64,000 bases of DNA from Lutjanus erythropterus (lineage: Eukaryota > Chordata > Actinopteri > Lutjaniformes > Lutjanidae), in the NCBI GenBank assembly GCA_020091685.1, contig CM034597.1:2922646-2986645 (forward strand), read 5' to 3'. Both the position numbers and the translations under genes were made by a program. A model generated the notes under the pieces. The model was not told where the DNA came from. It was given only the letters and a program-made list of their open reading frames with translations, and did not search any database. Below are positions 29,052-42,300 of the stretch, piece by piece (the first letter of the stretch is position 1; each line of letters begins with the position of its first letter).

Positions 29052-32000
29052 ATGGGTGTTGCTCTAAATGAAGTCTATAGTCCTTCCAGTGTTCAGGGCT
29101 AAAGGTGTCAGCTTGCAGTAGCAGACTGACAGAGTTAAAGAGGTACGAGTGAGAAAAAAACAAGCTGGATGTGTCAAGATGATGAAGTCAAACAAGTAAA
29201 TAGTCCCAGACTCAAAGCACTTTTTCACCGGTTCTCTGTTGGGAGCTTGCCAAGCCAGATCCAAAGTTTACAAGAGTGTTCCAGTAAGGCGGAGGGGATG
29301 AATCAGGCTCAGAATGAGCAGGCTACATAGGCTAGAGAGGGAACAGAGAGCAAACAGGATGTAAAACTAACAGACCCTAAACAACTCACATGACAGAAAG
29401 TCATAAAATGTAGTTCTGACGTGGTTAATTTTCTGCCTGGGACACACCAGATTGCACATGAGGATTTGTGTTCACTTTACACTCAAAAACAATCAGATTC
29501 ACAATAGATCTGTTTGAATATGTTTTCATTATAAATCAGCAGAGTATCATGTTAAGGTGTGCAGTAGACCCTCCGATCCATTAGAGGACACCATGTCAGT
29601 GCCACATCTGACAGCCCATGTGTGTATGAAGGTGTAGCACCTGCATAGAACATGGGACTTTCACACAAAAAACAAGGGTTTGGTTCCCACATGAACCTAA
29701 ACCTAAGCAACTAAGTTTGGTGAATGAACTCAACCAAGACATTTTAATGTTTAGATCTAACAAAGTAGTTTTGGTGCCTAAACCTCACAAGTAATGTTGG
29801 TGCCCAAGTCTAACCAATAATTTGGTGCCTAAAACCTATCCAAAAAGTTTTGGTACCTTAAACTAACCAAGAACCTAACCATAATGTTTTGATGCCTAAA
29901 CCTAACCAAGAATTTTTAGTACCTAAAAATAACTATGACATTTTAGTGCCTAACCCTGAACCAAGATGTTGTGGTGCCTAATCATAACCAAGATGTTTTG
30001 GTGTCTAAACCCAACCAACCAAATTTGGTGCCTACATCTCACAAATGATCTTGGTGCCTATACCTAACCAATAAGTTTTAGTTCTTAAATCTAACCAAGT
30101 AGTTTTGGTGCCTAAACCTCAGAAGTAATGTTAGCGCCTAAACCTGCACAACGACGTTTGGTGCCTAACCAAGACGTTTTAGTGCTGAAACCTAACCAAG
30201 TCAGGAGTGAAACTGACATCATGCTGTATGCAATGTACGGTTCAGAACTTGCTCATGAGTATTGCACTGAACTGTTTCATTCAAGGCTTTTCACACTCTG
30301 CCTTTACCCTGTGACCCCTTTCCACACACATATTGTTAACTCAAGATTCACCTGAGCCCAGGGCTTTACAATTCACACTGCACCTTCATTAAACCTTGGT
30401 CGAATGTCTACTGGAAAACACAACTGTTTACTGTCCAGAATGATGCGTGTCTACTCTTTAGCCCTGTTTCACACTGGCACCTTTAGTGGATTTTCAGGGC
30501 ATAACCCAGCAAACTCAAGCCTCAGCCCACTCCGGAGCAGAGCCAGCAAGCCTGAGGCGGAAGTTGGGTTACTGCACTTGGGAATGTACCAGGTTTGTGC
30601 CAGAGTGAAAGCTGTCTTAACCTGAGGCTAACAGTTCCCAAGAGCAGGGCTCAGACTACAGGAGTTTTGGGTTGATTTACCTCAGTTTAACCCCACCCAA
30701 CAATCAGTGGAAGAAACTGGTCCGGGACTTTGGCTGGTCCCAATTTTTGGCTCAGACTATGTGGTAGCCTGGTGTAAGGAGGCTCTAAGAATGTTTTTAG
30801 CCCTGGGCTATGTGCAGTGTGAAAGGCCCACACAGTTGGATGCTGATGGCACTCCTGCTTTCAGTCAGGACTGTTATGGAGCAGCTGTATGGTAACACCT
30901 GATATTTCCTATGACATTCTTATGACTTTTGATATGAACTGACAGGCAGGGGTGGACTTAACTAATAACAAATACTCAAATTACTGTACTTAAGTTGTTT
31001 TTTGGGTACTTGTACTTGCATGAGTAGATTTTTAAGTCTGTACTTTTACTCACTCTTAATACTCTATTTAGTTGTTTTTAAAATCATAGTTGAGTACCGA
31101 GTAAAATTTTTGAATTATCCAAACATATCATCTGCACTTTAGTAGCCAATTAGCTGATCTGATCACAAAAAGGCCAATGAAAACAATGACATATGAATGA
31201 AAGGATGTTATTAGAAATGTATTGATTGATATTTAATCAATAGTCATGGCAATAATTGCGCCTCATTTGACATTGTTTTGTCTGGCGGAGCCATTTGTTT
31301 ACTAAGGAAACTTAAACTTAGACTTGAAATGAGGAAAAAAATGAAAATAAAATTTGCAACCCTAGTTTGGAGAGGTGACTGTGACATCAATGATTCAAAG
31401 TAACTAATACTCTTTATTTTGTACTTTCACTAAAGTGTATTTCTAACACCAGTAATTTAACTTGTAATTGAATACTCTTTCCACCACTGCTGACAGGTTT
31501 CCTGCACCCATCACCTGAGAGGACACGCCTGACTTCACTCATCTTAATAAGCAAAGTCTCAGGTTAGTTCAGTCACGTTTGAGCCACAGTGTAAGACTTA
31601 GATTGACCACTTTACTACAACTTGGGCCCTGTTCTGTACCGTGGGCCATCATTTCTGCCACCTTTGATAACATTTTACTCACCTGTATTTAATGTTAAAA
31701 ATTAGGGATCTTGGCATGAGTGCAGCGTCGGACGGGTCAGAGTTTACAGAGCCACCTCTTGGATCAACTTTGACATTCAGACATTCGGTGCACCTGCGTG
31801 ATTTTAACTGTGCGCCCACATACGTTTCCTGTCATTACTTCTGACAGTTCAGGTGTGTCTACTTTCAGTTTTACCCTCACAGTCCTCTACTGTAGATAAG
31901 TAGGTCATCATGTTTCCCGATGACTGTTGTAGTGATGTCACAGTGTTCCCACATCTCAGCAATTACTTTGGTGAGCACAATAACTAAATAAATGATAGCC

Positions 32001-33302
32001 AAAATTGCAGAAATAAAACAAGAAGAAAATTGTCACTGAAACAAAACTCTCATTTCCAGATCTGTATTATCTCCAGCCCCCTCTTGAAATGTTCCCTCTG
32101 CTTCCCATGAAATTGGGGTGAGGACCTGTTGTGACAGTTAAATTGGGGGTGGGGGTGTACAGTACAGTAGATATTTCTATTCATTTGTAGCAGATCAGTC
32201 ACCAGAGTTATCTCAGCTGGCAGACTGTATGACTAAACTCACAGCGCAACCGCAGCCTAAATAACAGAAATATTCTGCATTCCTGTAATATTTCACCCGA
32301 GTGGCCAATACCACTCTTTATGTAGAGAATCAGAACTATGTCAAACTGAGTATGACACACAGCATGATGGAGGAGTGCTCTTGCTGGGTGGATGGTACAA
32401 TATAAACTGTTCTCTCTGCTCTGAGCCACAGTGGAAGAGTTGCCTCTGTTGCACATTTGCTTACATTCAAAGCTCCTAATTTGGAAGAGAAGCAGAGCCG
32501 GTAAACAAAGTTCTCACAGACTTTTGAGTAATGAGCCTATTCTTCATCCATGCTGCCTAGTATGGAAGGCCACTGCTGAATGACTTAGTATCTCAATAAT
32601 GAGAAAATAACTTTGAGGAATGTTTCTCATTCTTTTGAAAGACTAACTCATTATTTTGAAATACTAACAAATTATTCTGAAATACTAATTCATTATTTTG
32701 ACACACTGAATTATTATTTTAAGGTACTAAGTCATGATTTTTTATATTAATTAATTACTTTGAGATACTAAGTCATTATTTTAACATACTAAACACTAAT
32801 TTTTGCAATACTAAGTAATTATTTTAAGATACTAAGTCATTAGTTTGAAATACTAACTAATTATTCTGAGATAGGGCATCACCTGTTTCAAAATGCACAC
32901 TCATTTGATTTAAATATAATAATTAATAAAATAATAAAAACATACAAAAAGAATTGATTTAGTTAAGCTAAATGAACCACACATGGTTACAGTAAAAGTA
33001 AAGTTAAAAGTAGAAAGTAAAAAGTTAGTAAAGTAAGTAAAGTATCATCAGAACAGCAGTTGGGCTGCTGACACTAGAGCAGTTTCACTGTTTTAGCCTG
33101 TAGTTATTTATTCTCCCATTTCCTGTATGTATGTAGACATGTGAGAGTATCATTTGTGTAAACTTTAATGCTGTTGATTTGACACTTTCACTCAGATCAG
33201 TACTTTAATTTTCTCTCTTAACAAATTTTGAAATTTTTTTCAAATAATTCAAGTAATTCCATGTATTGAAACTCTTGTTCCTTTTTTAGCACAACTACTG
33301 CA

Positions 33303-33333
<31 letters not shown>

Positions 33334-36300
33334 TGAACTGAAAAAGTGACAGCTTGCTCTGAGCAGCAGCAGAGAAGTATTGCAAGAAGTGTGTTCTTTG
33401 CCTACGAGGTCTAATGTCACACTAGTAACAGAACGTGGTACACTTGTGGTTAGACAGTTTTTTCTGCTCTTTGATGTGAGCAAGAACATAAATGAGAACG
33501 ATAGCTCTACTGACGCACCACCAAGGATTCATTTTTAAACCTGATTCACCAAAACTTTAAAATGTGATCCAGTATGAACTTTTAACTTACACTGGAGGAA
33601 GTTAACTCTTAAAATGGCTGCTTTTTTTAATATCGATTGAGCAAAATAATCATGTTTGTCAAAGAAAGCTGAGGGACAAACTCAGCCATATCAAGTTTTA
33701 AGATGCTTCTCTTCTTTCAGACACTTCAGTTGATGTGTTAAACAGTTTGCCAGTTGCTGCCACTTGCTACTTTGCAAACAATGTTACATTTTGTTAATGT
33801 TTTAGCTAACTAGCAAACGATGTAATGGTTTATTCAATTTTTAGCTAGCTGGAAAAAACATTTTGTTTAACTTTTTAGCTAGTTTGCAAACAATATAACA
33901 TTTTGTTAACTTTTTAGCTAGTTTGCAAACAATGTAACTTTTTGTTAACTTTTTTAGCTAATTAGCAAACAATGTAAGGTTTTATTCAAATTTTAGCAAG
34001 CTGGGAAAAACTGTAACATTTTGTTAACCTTTTAGCAGACAATGTAACATTTTGTCAAAGAGCACAGAGCAGACCAGAGCAGAGCAGCCAAAAGTCAACA
34101 TTTTTTGCCCCTCTTTTATACTTACTAGGTCCTGGCAGCACTTTAATTTATTTTTTTATTCATTTATTTATTTTAATTTGGGTAAGCATAACATATTGAT
34201 TTAACTATTTAACAGGTTTACTGAGTAAATTTGGATTTACTCATTTTAAACCCGGATTTGCTCAGCTCTGAACCAATTCAGATGTGACGTGTTTATCATA
34301 CCACCGGTATCCTAGAGAAAAAAATGAAACAGAAAGGGCGTCTCTTCCTGTGTGGTAGAGAGTTTACCATTGAGAAATCTTTAAAAGCAGTCTTTTACCA
34401 CGGTCAGTTCAAGTGTTTGTGAACTGGCTCCATGTTGAACACTGCTGCTGTGTAGTGCCATTTGAGAATGTGGAGTAGTTAAACGGTCATATATGAAAAT
34501 GTAGAGATTATTCTTTTAATGATCATCGTGTACAAAGCTTAGACAGTGGATCATGTCATGTTATGTTTGGTCACAAGACCTGTAGCTGGGTGTCAAGGCT
34601 CGGCCACGTGTTGTCAGAGCTCTCCATTGTCGGTTGACCCCAGTGTTCAGTCAAAAATATGCTGCTGTGGAAATATGTGTTCAGCCTATTGTGTGGCAGC
34701 ATTGCACACACGTCAGCAGCTTCTCTGCTCGGGGGCTCTAAAGCCCCTCTATTATAGCTCTTTGTGCTGGGTTGGCACTTACATTCACAGTGTCCTCTGC
34801 ACAGTTAAAGACAGTTAGCCAGCATAGGGGACGGGCTGTTTTGGTGTGTTTACAATATACAATGGTGATTTTCATGTTTTCAGGCCGCTCTGTTTCTATC
34901 ACTGTTGTTGTTCCAGTCAGGCGTGAACAATCAGGGGAAATGAGGAAAATACGACTCAGAGATATTCAGTTTACTGTCAGACAAGACGATTAATCGATTA
35001 ATTAATCCTGTCACAATCTTGTCAGTTGAAAAAAGGTTGTAACCCTGCTAATAATTTTTACCACATGTATCTGATCTTCTTACATTTTTATCAGTAACTG
35101 TAATGGAAAAAGTTAGTTATTTTTTGTATCCAGATTACATTAGCCTGCAACATGTAATCGATTACTCCCCAAGACTGTACAGTTGTAGACAACAGCTGTG
35201 GACTAACCCTCCATCACTGCAGCTTGTTGAGACACAAGTAATTCTAAGTTTTTTCAAAATGTTAAAAAATAGTTTTTGTGATGACAGTATCAACATCAGG
35301 CAAACTAATATAAGTTATATCTTAAGAAAACTGTTGAAATACTTCTTTAAAGGGGTGTCCTCTTACAGAACTGTTAGGGACTAGACTGGACTGGGTGGGA
35401 GTTCAGTGATATTGACCCTTCACCGTGTTTCTATATGTGCTCATGTTTGGACCAACAATTGTAGGAAGGCAGGTTAAATGTGTGACTCAAAGAATACAAA
35501 GGAAATGAAGAAGAAAGCAGTGGTGGTTGGCGTGTGGGGGTGGGGGGAGTGTATGACATGTCAACCAGCATCAACAGAGATTCACAGCACAGAGAGAAAC
35601 AGGATACCCTGTCCCGCCGCTTTGTGAACAGTCACATGTTATAGAAACACAGCTGATGAAGCGGTTTGTTGAACACTGTAGGCTATAGTTAACAGTGTCA
35701 TACTGACTCATTTAATGTATAAAGACATCCATTTACAGTACGTATCAGGTTTTTATACTGAATGGGAGATATGTGCGTCTCAGTCAGTCTGTCTTGAGTC
35801 TGTGTGAAGGGAAACTTTGATTTCCACCGGTCTGGTTGCACCTCACCTTGGTATAGAGAATGCAGAACAGAACACTGTTGCATTCTAGTTCTGCACTGTA
35901 AAAAGAAAAGTTGAGACCCAAAAACATATTCAAGGCAACGCACTGCAGTGGACTGCTGAGTTTGAGCCCAATTTAAACTTTTGAATAAACTTTTAAAACA
36001 CTGCTGACCTATAATCGTTAGTTGAGATGATTTACTTTTCTTCTTTAGATAAACTTGAATCTTTACATTTTAGGAACTAAAAAAATATATGTATTTTTTT
36101 TTTATTTGATGCAGGATAATAATGTCCAAAATGATCCCATCAGTGAGTCATTGAGAACAGAAACAGGACCACAATGAAAAATTAAAAAGTTGAGAAAAAG
36201 TTTTGAAAAAGTTTTACCAACTACTGATATTTTGTTGAGATCATTGACTTTTCTCCTTTAGATGAACTTAAAGTTTTGGATCTTATAAACTCAAAACATT

Positions 36301-39300
36301 GTATTTAAAAAAAAAGAGTTTGAGTCGAGCTCAAACTGAAAAATGTGAGAAATAAGACCCGAGCGGACCCAAACCCATTGGGTCCCATCAGGTTTGAGCT
36401 CAGATCTCAAGCTCTTGTGTATGTGCACTTAGAATTCTAAGGATTGCATTTATTTATTTTTTATTTTTTTATTTTTGTATGATCCAGCATCCCTCCCGCT
36501 GGACTTTGAATGTGCGTGTCTTTTTCATGTTTTACCTGGAAACAGTTTCACAGCTCGGAAGGAACATCTGACATGAGGACACAGTCAACTACCAGAAATA
36601 TTCAAACTGCCTACAGCTGATATCTCACACTCATAAAAAAACACACACACAGAAATTTGAATAATTTCTGGTGGTTAACAGTTTCCTCATATCAGAGGCT
36701 ATGTCCTTATGGTCAAACTGTTTCCACAATATCCACACAAACAGGCTCAACAGTCTCATCTGAACACACATTTACATATGAAGGTGTTTATTTCCACTGC
36801 AGCACAGGCAGACAGAATTGACTGAGATCTTATACATTTGTACATGAACTGAGATCACTTCAAACTCTTGTGAGCGTGCCACAGCTCTTTTGTAACAACA
36901 TTTAGTTGAAATATCAAGATGAAACCAGCGGATATTGATAAAAAATTTCCCTCGTGTGTGATTCAGTTAGTATGAACTCATAACCGAGAAGCCAGCCATT
37001 ATACACTACAAATCATATTAAATTCATATAAATCAGTTATCAGAGTGATGCAAAGAGGAATGGAAAATATAAAGTACACTTAGCTGACAATAATGTTCCC
37101 TCTAGAATATGAAAAAATTATTGTTACTGGAGATTAATGCAAGTTCAAACAAGTAAAAGTGATGCTGAACTATTAGAGATTAAAAGAACTGTTCCCTACA
37201 GACATAAAAACACAAGAACACAGAGGCTCTCTGGAAAAGCAGTTTTATTTCATTTAGGCTATTAGATTATTCTATTATATATATTATTCTGTTCATATAG
37301 CATATATTGCTCCTATCTTTTATATTTCCTCTTGTTTATATCAGCTTTTTTTCATTTTGGAGGCCAACACAAGATTCATGTAGTAAATCAGAGAACTATA
37401 CGTTACTTTAAAAATGTATTCTGATACAGTTACTACTTATCTGTTAAAAATGTAGTCAGTAATCCAGATATCACAATATTAAAGTAAAGGACCTTGATTT
37501 CTTTCTGTCTTTTGGATGATCTCTATATAAAATTGTTTAGCCTAATACAGTGGTTTCAGGGCTGCAAGTAATGATTATTTTCTCAATCAATTAATTAGTT
37601 ATAAAATGTCAGTAAACTGTGAAAAATGTTGTTCAAAGCTCAAGACGACGTCCTCAAATGTCTTGCTTTGTCAAAAACTCAAAAATATTCAGTTTAATGT
37701 CAAGAGAGGAGTAAATAAACCAGAAAATACTCACATTTAAGAAGCTGAAAACAAAATTTTGACTTTTTTGTATTAAGAAATGACTCAAAACTATTAGCCG
37801 ATTATCAAAATAGATGCAGATTAATAGTCAATTTTTAGTCGAATAATCATTGAAGCTCTAAGTGTTTTATGTTTGTTGTCAGGTTTATTAGTTTGTTCAG
37901 CTGTTCGTTCCTTTGTAATCTGTAATCCTACTAATAACTGTATTTGTAATCTGATTATGTCTTTTTTTTTTTTATCTGAAACTGTAATGGAATACAGCAA
38001 CCTTTATTTGTATCCAGATTACATAAACCCACTACATGTAATTCGTTAATCCTCAGACCTGGTACTCGTATCGCCCCTGAAACAATTTACTGGCCAATCT
38101 GTGACACACAAACTGAAAGTCGCTCTTATATTTGACCTACATTTGTGATACATTATGAGACTAAGGATGAGTTACCAGTCCTGCGCGCGCGCACAGACAC
38201 ACACACACACACACACACTAGAACGCCTAGAGGGAAGAACATTAACAACACCTGCCTACACCTGTGCGCGCGTACGCGGTGACGTACGAACCGTCACAGC
38301 AAATCCTAAAAGATCGACAGTTAGTGTTAACGTGAAACCGCGACCACTTATAGTAATGTTGTCCTCGCTTGTTTACTGATGAAGGCTTCAGCCCCGCCGG
38401 TTTGGTTTGGACATATAAAACCATCGGTGAGTAACTCAGCCTCTTTGTGGGAATCCTGTTTACGCGCCGGCTTTTGTCCCGGTGGACCTGCAGTGTCTGA
38501 CTAGAACTGACTGATCCGTGAGACAACAGGTGGGGTCTGCTCTCCTGATGAGATCCCGCTGGACAGCTCTCGTACATTGACTCCTAGTTCGTTTTTAAAA
38601 ACATGTTTTTGTCTGTGTGAGCTCCTACTTCGTAGATCTGCGGAGTCACCTGTGCGCGCGTCGATTAAATGGATGAACAATGTGTAACAGGAGAAGATCA
38701 ACATGTTTATCATCGCACAACACTTTTGATATGATTTAATGAGGTACTTTGTGTTTTGTCATGCTTTGCTATCTTCATTTTGTGGCGCAGCACTGAGTGT
38801 TTGCAGCTCGGTGCTGCATCTGTAACAGTCACAGCAACAAGAGTGCTGGAAATAGACTTCTGTTGCTAATGACTGAAGCACATCAGAGCTGAAATGATAA
38901 AATCAACAAATTGATAAATTTATCATGAGAAAATAATCTGCAACTAATGTGCTAAAGCAGGGGTCTTCAACAGGTGGTCAGGGACCCCTAGGGGGTCTTC
39001 AGAGTTACTTCAGCGGTCCCAAATTAGTGTTTGACAGGGGTATATCTAGACTTTTTTGAGTGGGGTGGCCAGAGTGGGGCACTGTTTTATGAAGCATGAA
39101 TCATTATTATTTAAGTAAGTCAACCTTGTCAAAAAAAGAAGGCTACAAAAGAAAATGATGCACATTTAAAAATATTTCTCAAACAGTTGGTTCAAACTAA
39201 GGTCCTGCCTCTCACTGGACAGATAACAAATCATACTTGAGGATAATGGGTTGGCCAATCAGATTTCAGGGTGGCCACTTGTTTTTTTGTTTTTTTTTCT

Positions 39301-42300
39301 CTCAAAAATGATAACATTTCTGGAAATAAACATTAACATAAATCCAACATAGCAAAGATAAATCAGCAATCATGTGAGCAAGCTAGTAAAGCTTTATTAT
39401 TATCTCAAGTGTGTGTGTCACAAGTGCCGCAATATAATTTTATAACATTATGAGCAAGACACTCTGACATACCCTCGACCTCAGAAACCACTGCTAAAAG
39501 TGCAGAGTGTGAGCTAGTGTGCAACTGCTGCTGACATAGCAGCCACGGTGAGGTGCAAATGAGAGAACACCTGGAAATATTCAGTGTATAGACATTTTGC
39601 TATGATCCCTGGAATTATTATTTTCAGTATCAGTTGATTATTTTTCAAATTAATTTGTGAATCATTAAATCTGGAACATTTCAACTGCAAATGCCATGTT
39701 TAATCTGACCAACAGGCCAAAGGGGGAAAAAAAATACAATTTAAAAAATATGAGACAGAGAGAAGCAGATAATCTTCAAATTTGACAAACTGGAACCAGC
39801 AAATAATTTGGCATAGTTCTTCTTGCTGCATGATTTAAAGGGCCAGTGTGCAAAGATTTATGGGTCGAATATGGCAGAAACTGAATTTACTATTCATTTG
39901 TATGTTTCCATTAGTTTACTTGAACTTAAAAAAAAATCACAATTGCAGTATAACTTCCAGAACTATCCACTCATTATTTTAGGTGTACTGGGATATGCCA
40001 ATATGTATGTATGTATATGTATGTTATTATTATTTAGTTTTATTGTTTTATTGATCAGTTCACAGTAGAGGCCAAAGGAAACATCATGAGACAAAGAAAA
40101 TGTGTGTGTTTATGTGCTTTCAAAACTAGAAAAATAGGACCTAAGTCTGACTACAAATTTGATTTGATTAATATGTAATATGTATATTTCTTTGCAGCTA
40201 TAGGCCTGAATTGATTGTTTTTGTGATGCTAATCATTAATTAAATATATCAAAATTAAAGGGATAATTCAGATTCTTTTAAGTTCTTTAAATGAGGTACT
40301 CATCCATAGTCAGTGATTACCAACAGTACTGGTGTAGGAAGCCAAACAATGTACTGCTGTGGACAGGGTCAGCAGCAAAATGTACTTTACTTACAAACCT
40401 TTACCTTGCTGTCTGAAGCCTTTTTTGATGTGAAATTTAAGTTGAATTGCTCTCTCCAAAGCCACCAGACTCCATTTACAAAAATAGCAACTCTATCTCA
40501 CAGACCACTGTAGTTGCTAGTCAACCGCTGCATCAATCAGTTGTTCAGTTTGTGTTTATGTGTGACTTTCGTAAATCCAAACTAAACTTTCATCACCAAA
40601 GTCAAACAGTAATACTAACCAACTAAGCACTCGAGGAATGTCAGCAACTTTTGTGTTCTGTGAGGTAGAATTAGTGGTTTTGCGTCTGGTGGCTTTAGCA
40701 AGAATGATATTTGGTTTATACAATGTAGGTTTTCCAATGTAAAACACAAGGTTAAGTGGTGAAATAATTCTAAATAGCGTAAATCTAAAATGATATAGAT
40801 TTTCCTTTCTTTTCTAAAATACATTTTACTGCTGACCCTGTCCACAGCAGTATATTGCCCAGCTTCCATGTTTGTACTCCATTCTGCTTCTCCAAACTGG
40901 GGGCGTGTCGCCCGCCATCTACACCTACTTTGGATGAGTACTTCATACAACTACATTTGCCTACATGACCCTGATCTTTGTTGTTTCTCTTTCTCAGATG
41001 CCATGTGTTCCTACGACATGCTGACGTTACAATAACCGACCGGACGAGGGATAAGAACGAGGACAAGAGGCCTGAAACTGACCGCGCGTTCTTGGCAGAG
41101 AAGGACCAAAGAGCATGTTGACTTTTTTGAGCTGAAGGACGGACACTTGAGGAGCTTTACCTAGTGCTGTGTGCAGCCTGATCACTATGAGGGAGTGGAG
41201 CTGTTGCTTCACACAGCGGAGGGAGATCAGTTACGGAGTGCCCAGACTGCTGAAGAGCTTGACAAAAGCCTATTGGACTTGACAACATCAAAAAGAGGAG
41301 CCAGTTGGTAGTGCAGGAGGAGGAGGAGGAGGAGGAGGAGGAGGGATGGACAGATGATAGGAGATGATAAGGGAAGACGATTAGACAGTTGAAAGGATTG
41401 CAAGAGGCAGAAGTATAAGTTATATGAGAAGTCAAGCTTGAGGGTGAAAGAATGCAGGGATGAAATAGCATACTCTACTATCAGGTAAACACGAGACGGG
41501 GAAGACAGAAAGAAGTCTACAGATTGAAAAAATCTGTGCTGTTCAGATATCAGCAGAGGCGAGTGTTGGTCACAATGTTCATGAACTTCCGTCGAATCCG
41601 CAAGTGCCAGTGTGTACAGCTGCTGACCACAGGCCTGGTGCTGTGTATGGTGATGGTGTGCTGGGAGGAGCTGGACCACCACGTGGTCAGCCACATGAGG
41701 TCCTACACGTATCGCTACCTGATCAACAGCTACGACTTCCTTAACTCGTCTTTCGCCATCACTTCCAACCATCGCCACAGAAAGGACGGTGTTGATGGTG
41801 GGTTGGCGCACTATCCGTACCTCATCAACCATCCAGATAAATGTGGAGGTGGTGCTGCTGAAGGTGGAGATGATGTCCTCCTGCTTCTGTTTGTCAAATC
41901 ATCGCCAGAGAACTCTGAGCGACGCCAGGCCATCAGGGACACATGGGGGAACGAGAGCTTTGTTTCGTCAGAACTGGGGGCGAGCGTGAGGGTAGTGTTC
42001 GCCCTTGGTGTGCACCCGGATATCGGGCCGAGATCCAGTGTGCAGAGAGCACTGCTGAAGGAGGACCAGGCCTATGGAGACCTGATTCAGCAGGACTTTT
42101 TGGACACCTTCCACAACTTGACTGCCAAGCTGCTTCTGCAGTTCCACTGGGGCCATGATTTCTGCCCTCAGGCCCACTTCCTCATGTCTGCAGATGACGA
42201 CATCTTCGTCCACATGCCCAATCTGGTCAAGTACCTGCGGCAGCTCCTGACCAGTCAATCAGGGGCCAAAAACGTGTGGGTGGGGCATGTGCACAGAGGA

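Noticed and set aside
32575-34062. Regular repeats that might suggest a CRISPR array
   Set aside because: Units are diverged, contiguous and lack unique spacers of constant length; the genome is eukaryotic.
38413-38440. TATA box at 38413 as the b3gnt5 core promoter with the GTGAGT donor at 38427
   Set aside because: The donor would lie upstream of the start site that TATA box would direct; the two signals cannot both serve one first exon.
41524-41574. Extended N-terminus of b3gnt5 (17 extra residues)
   Set aside because: The extension starts at TTG; the first in-frame ATG is 41575, which gives the usual short cytosolic tail.
41227-41832. 201-codon minus-strand frame
   Set aside because: It is antisense to the b3gnt5 leader and coding region, including the GAG tract, and has no recognisable domain.
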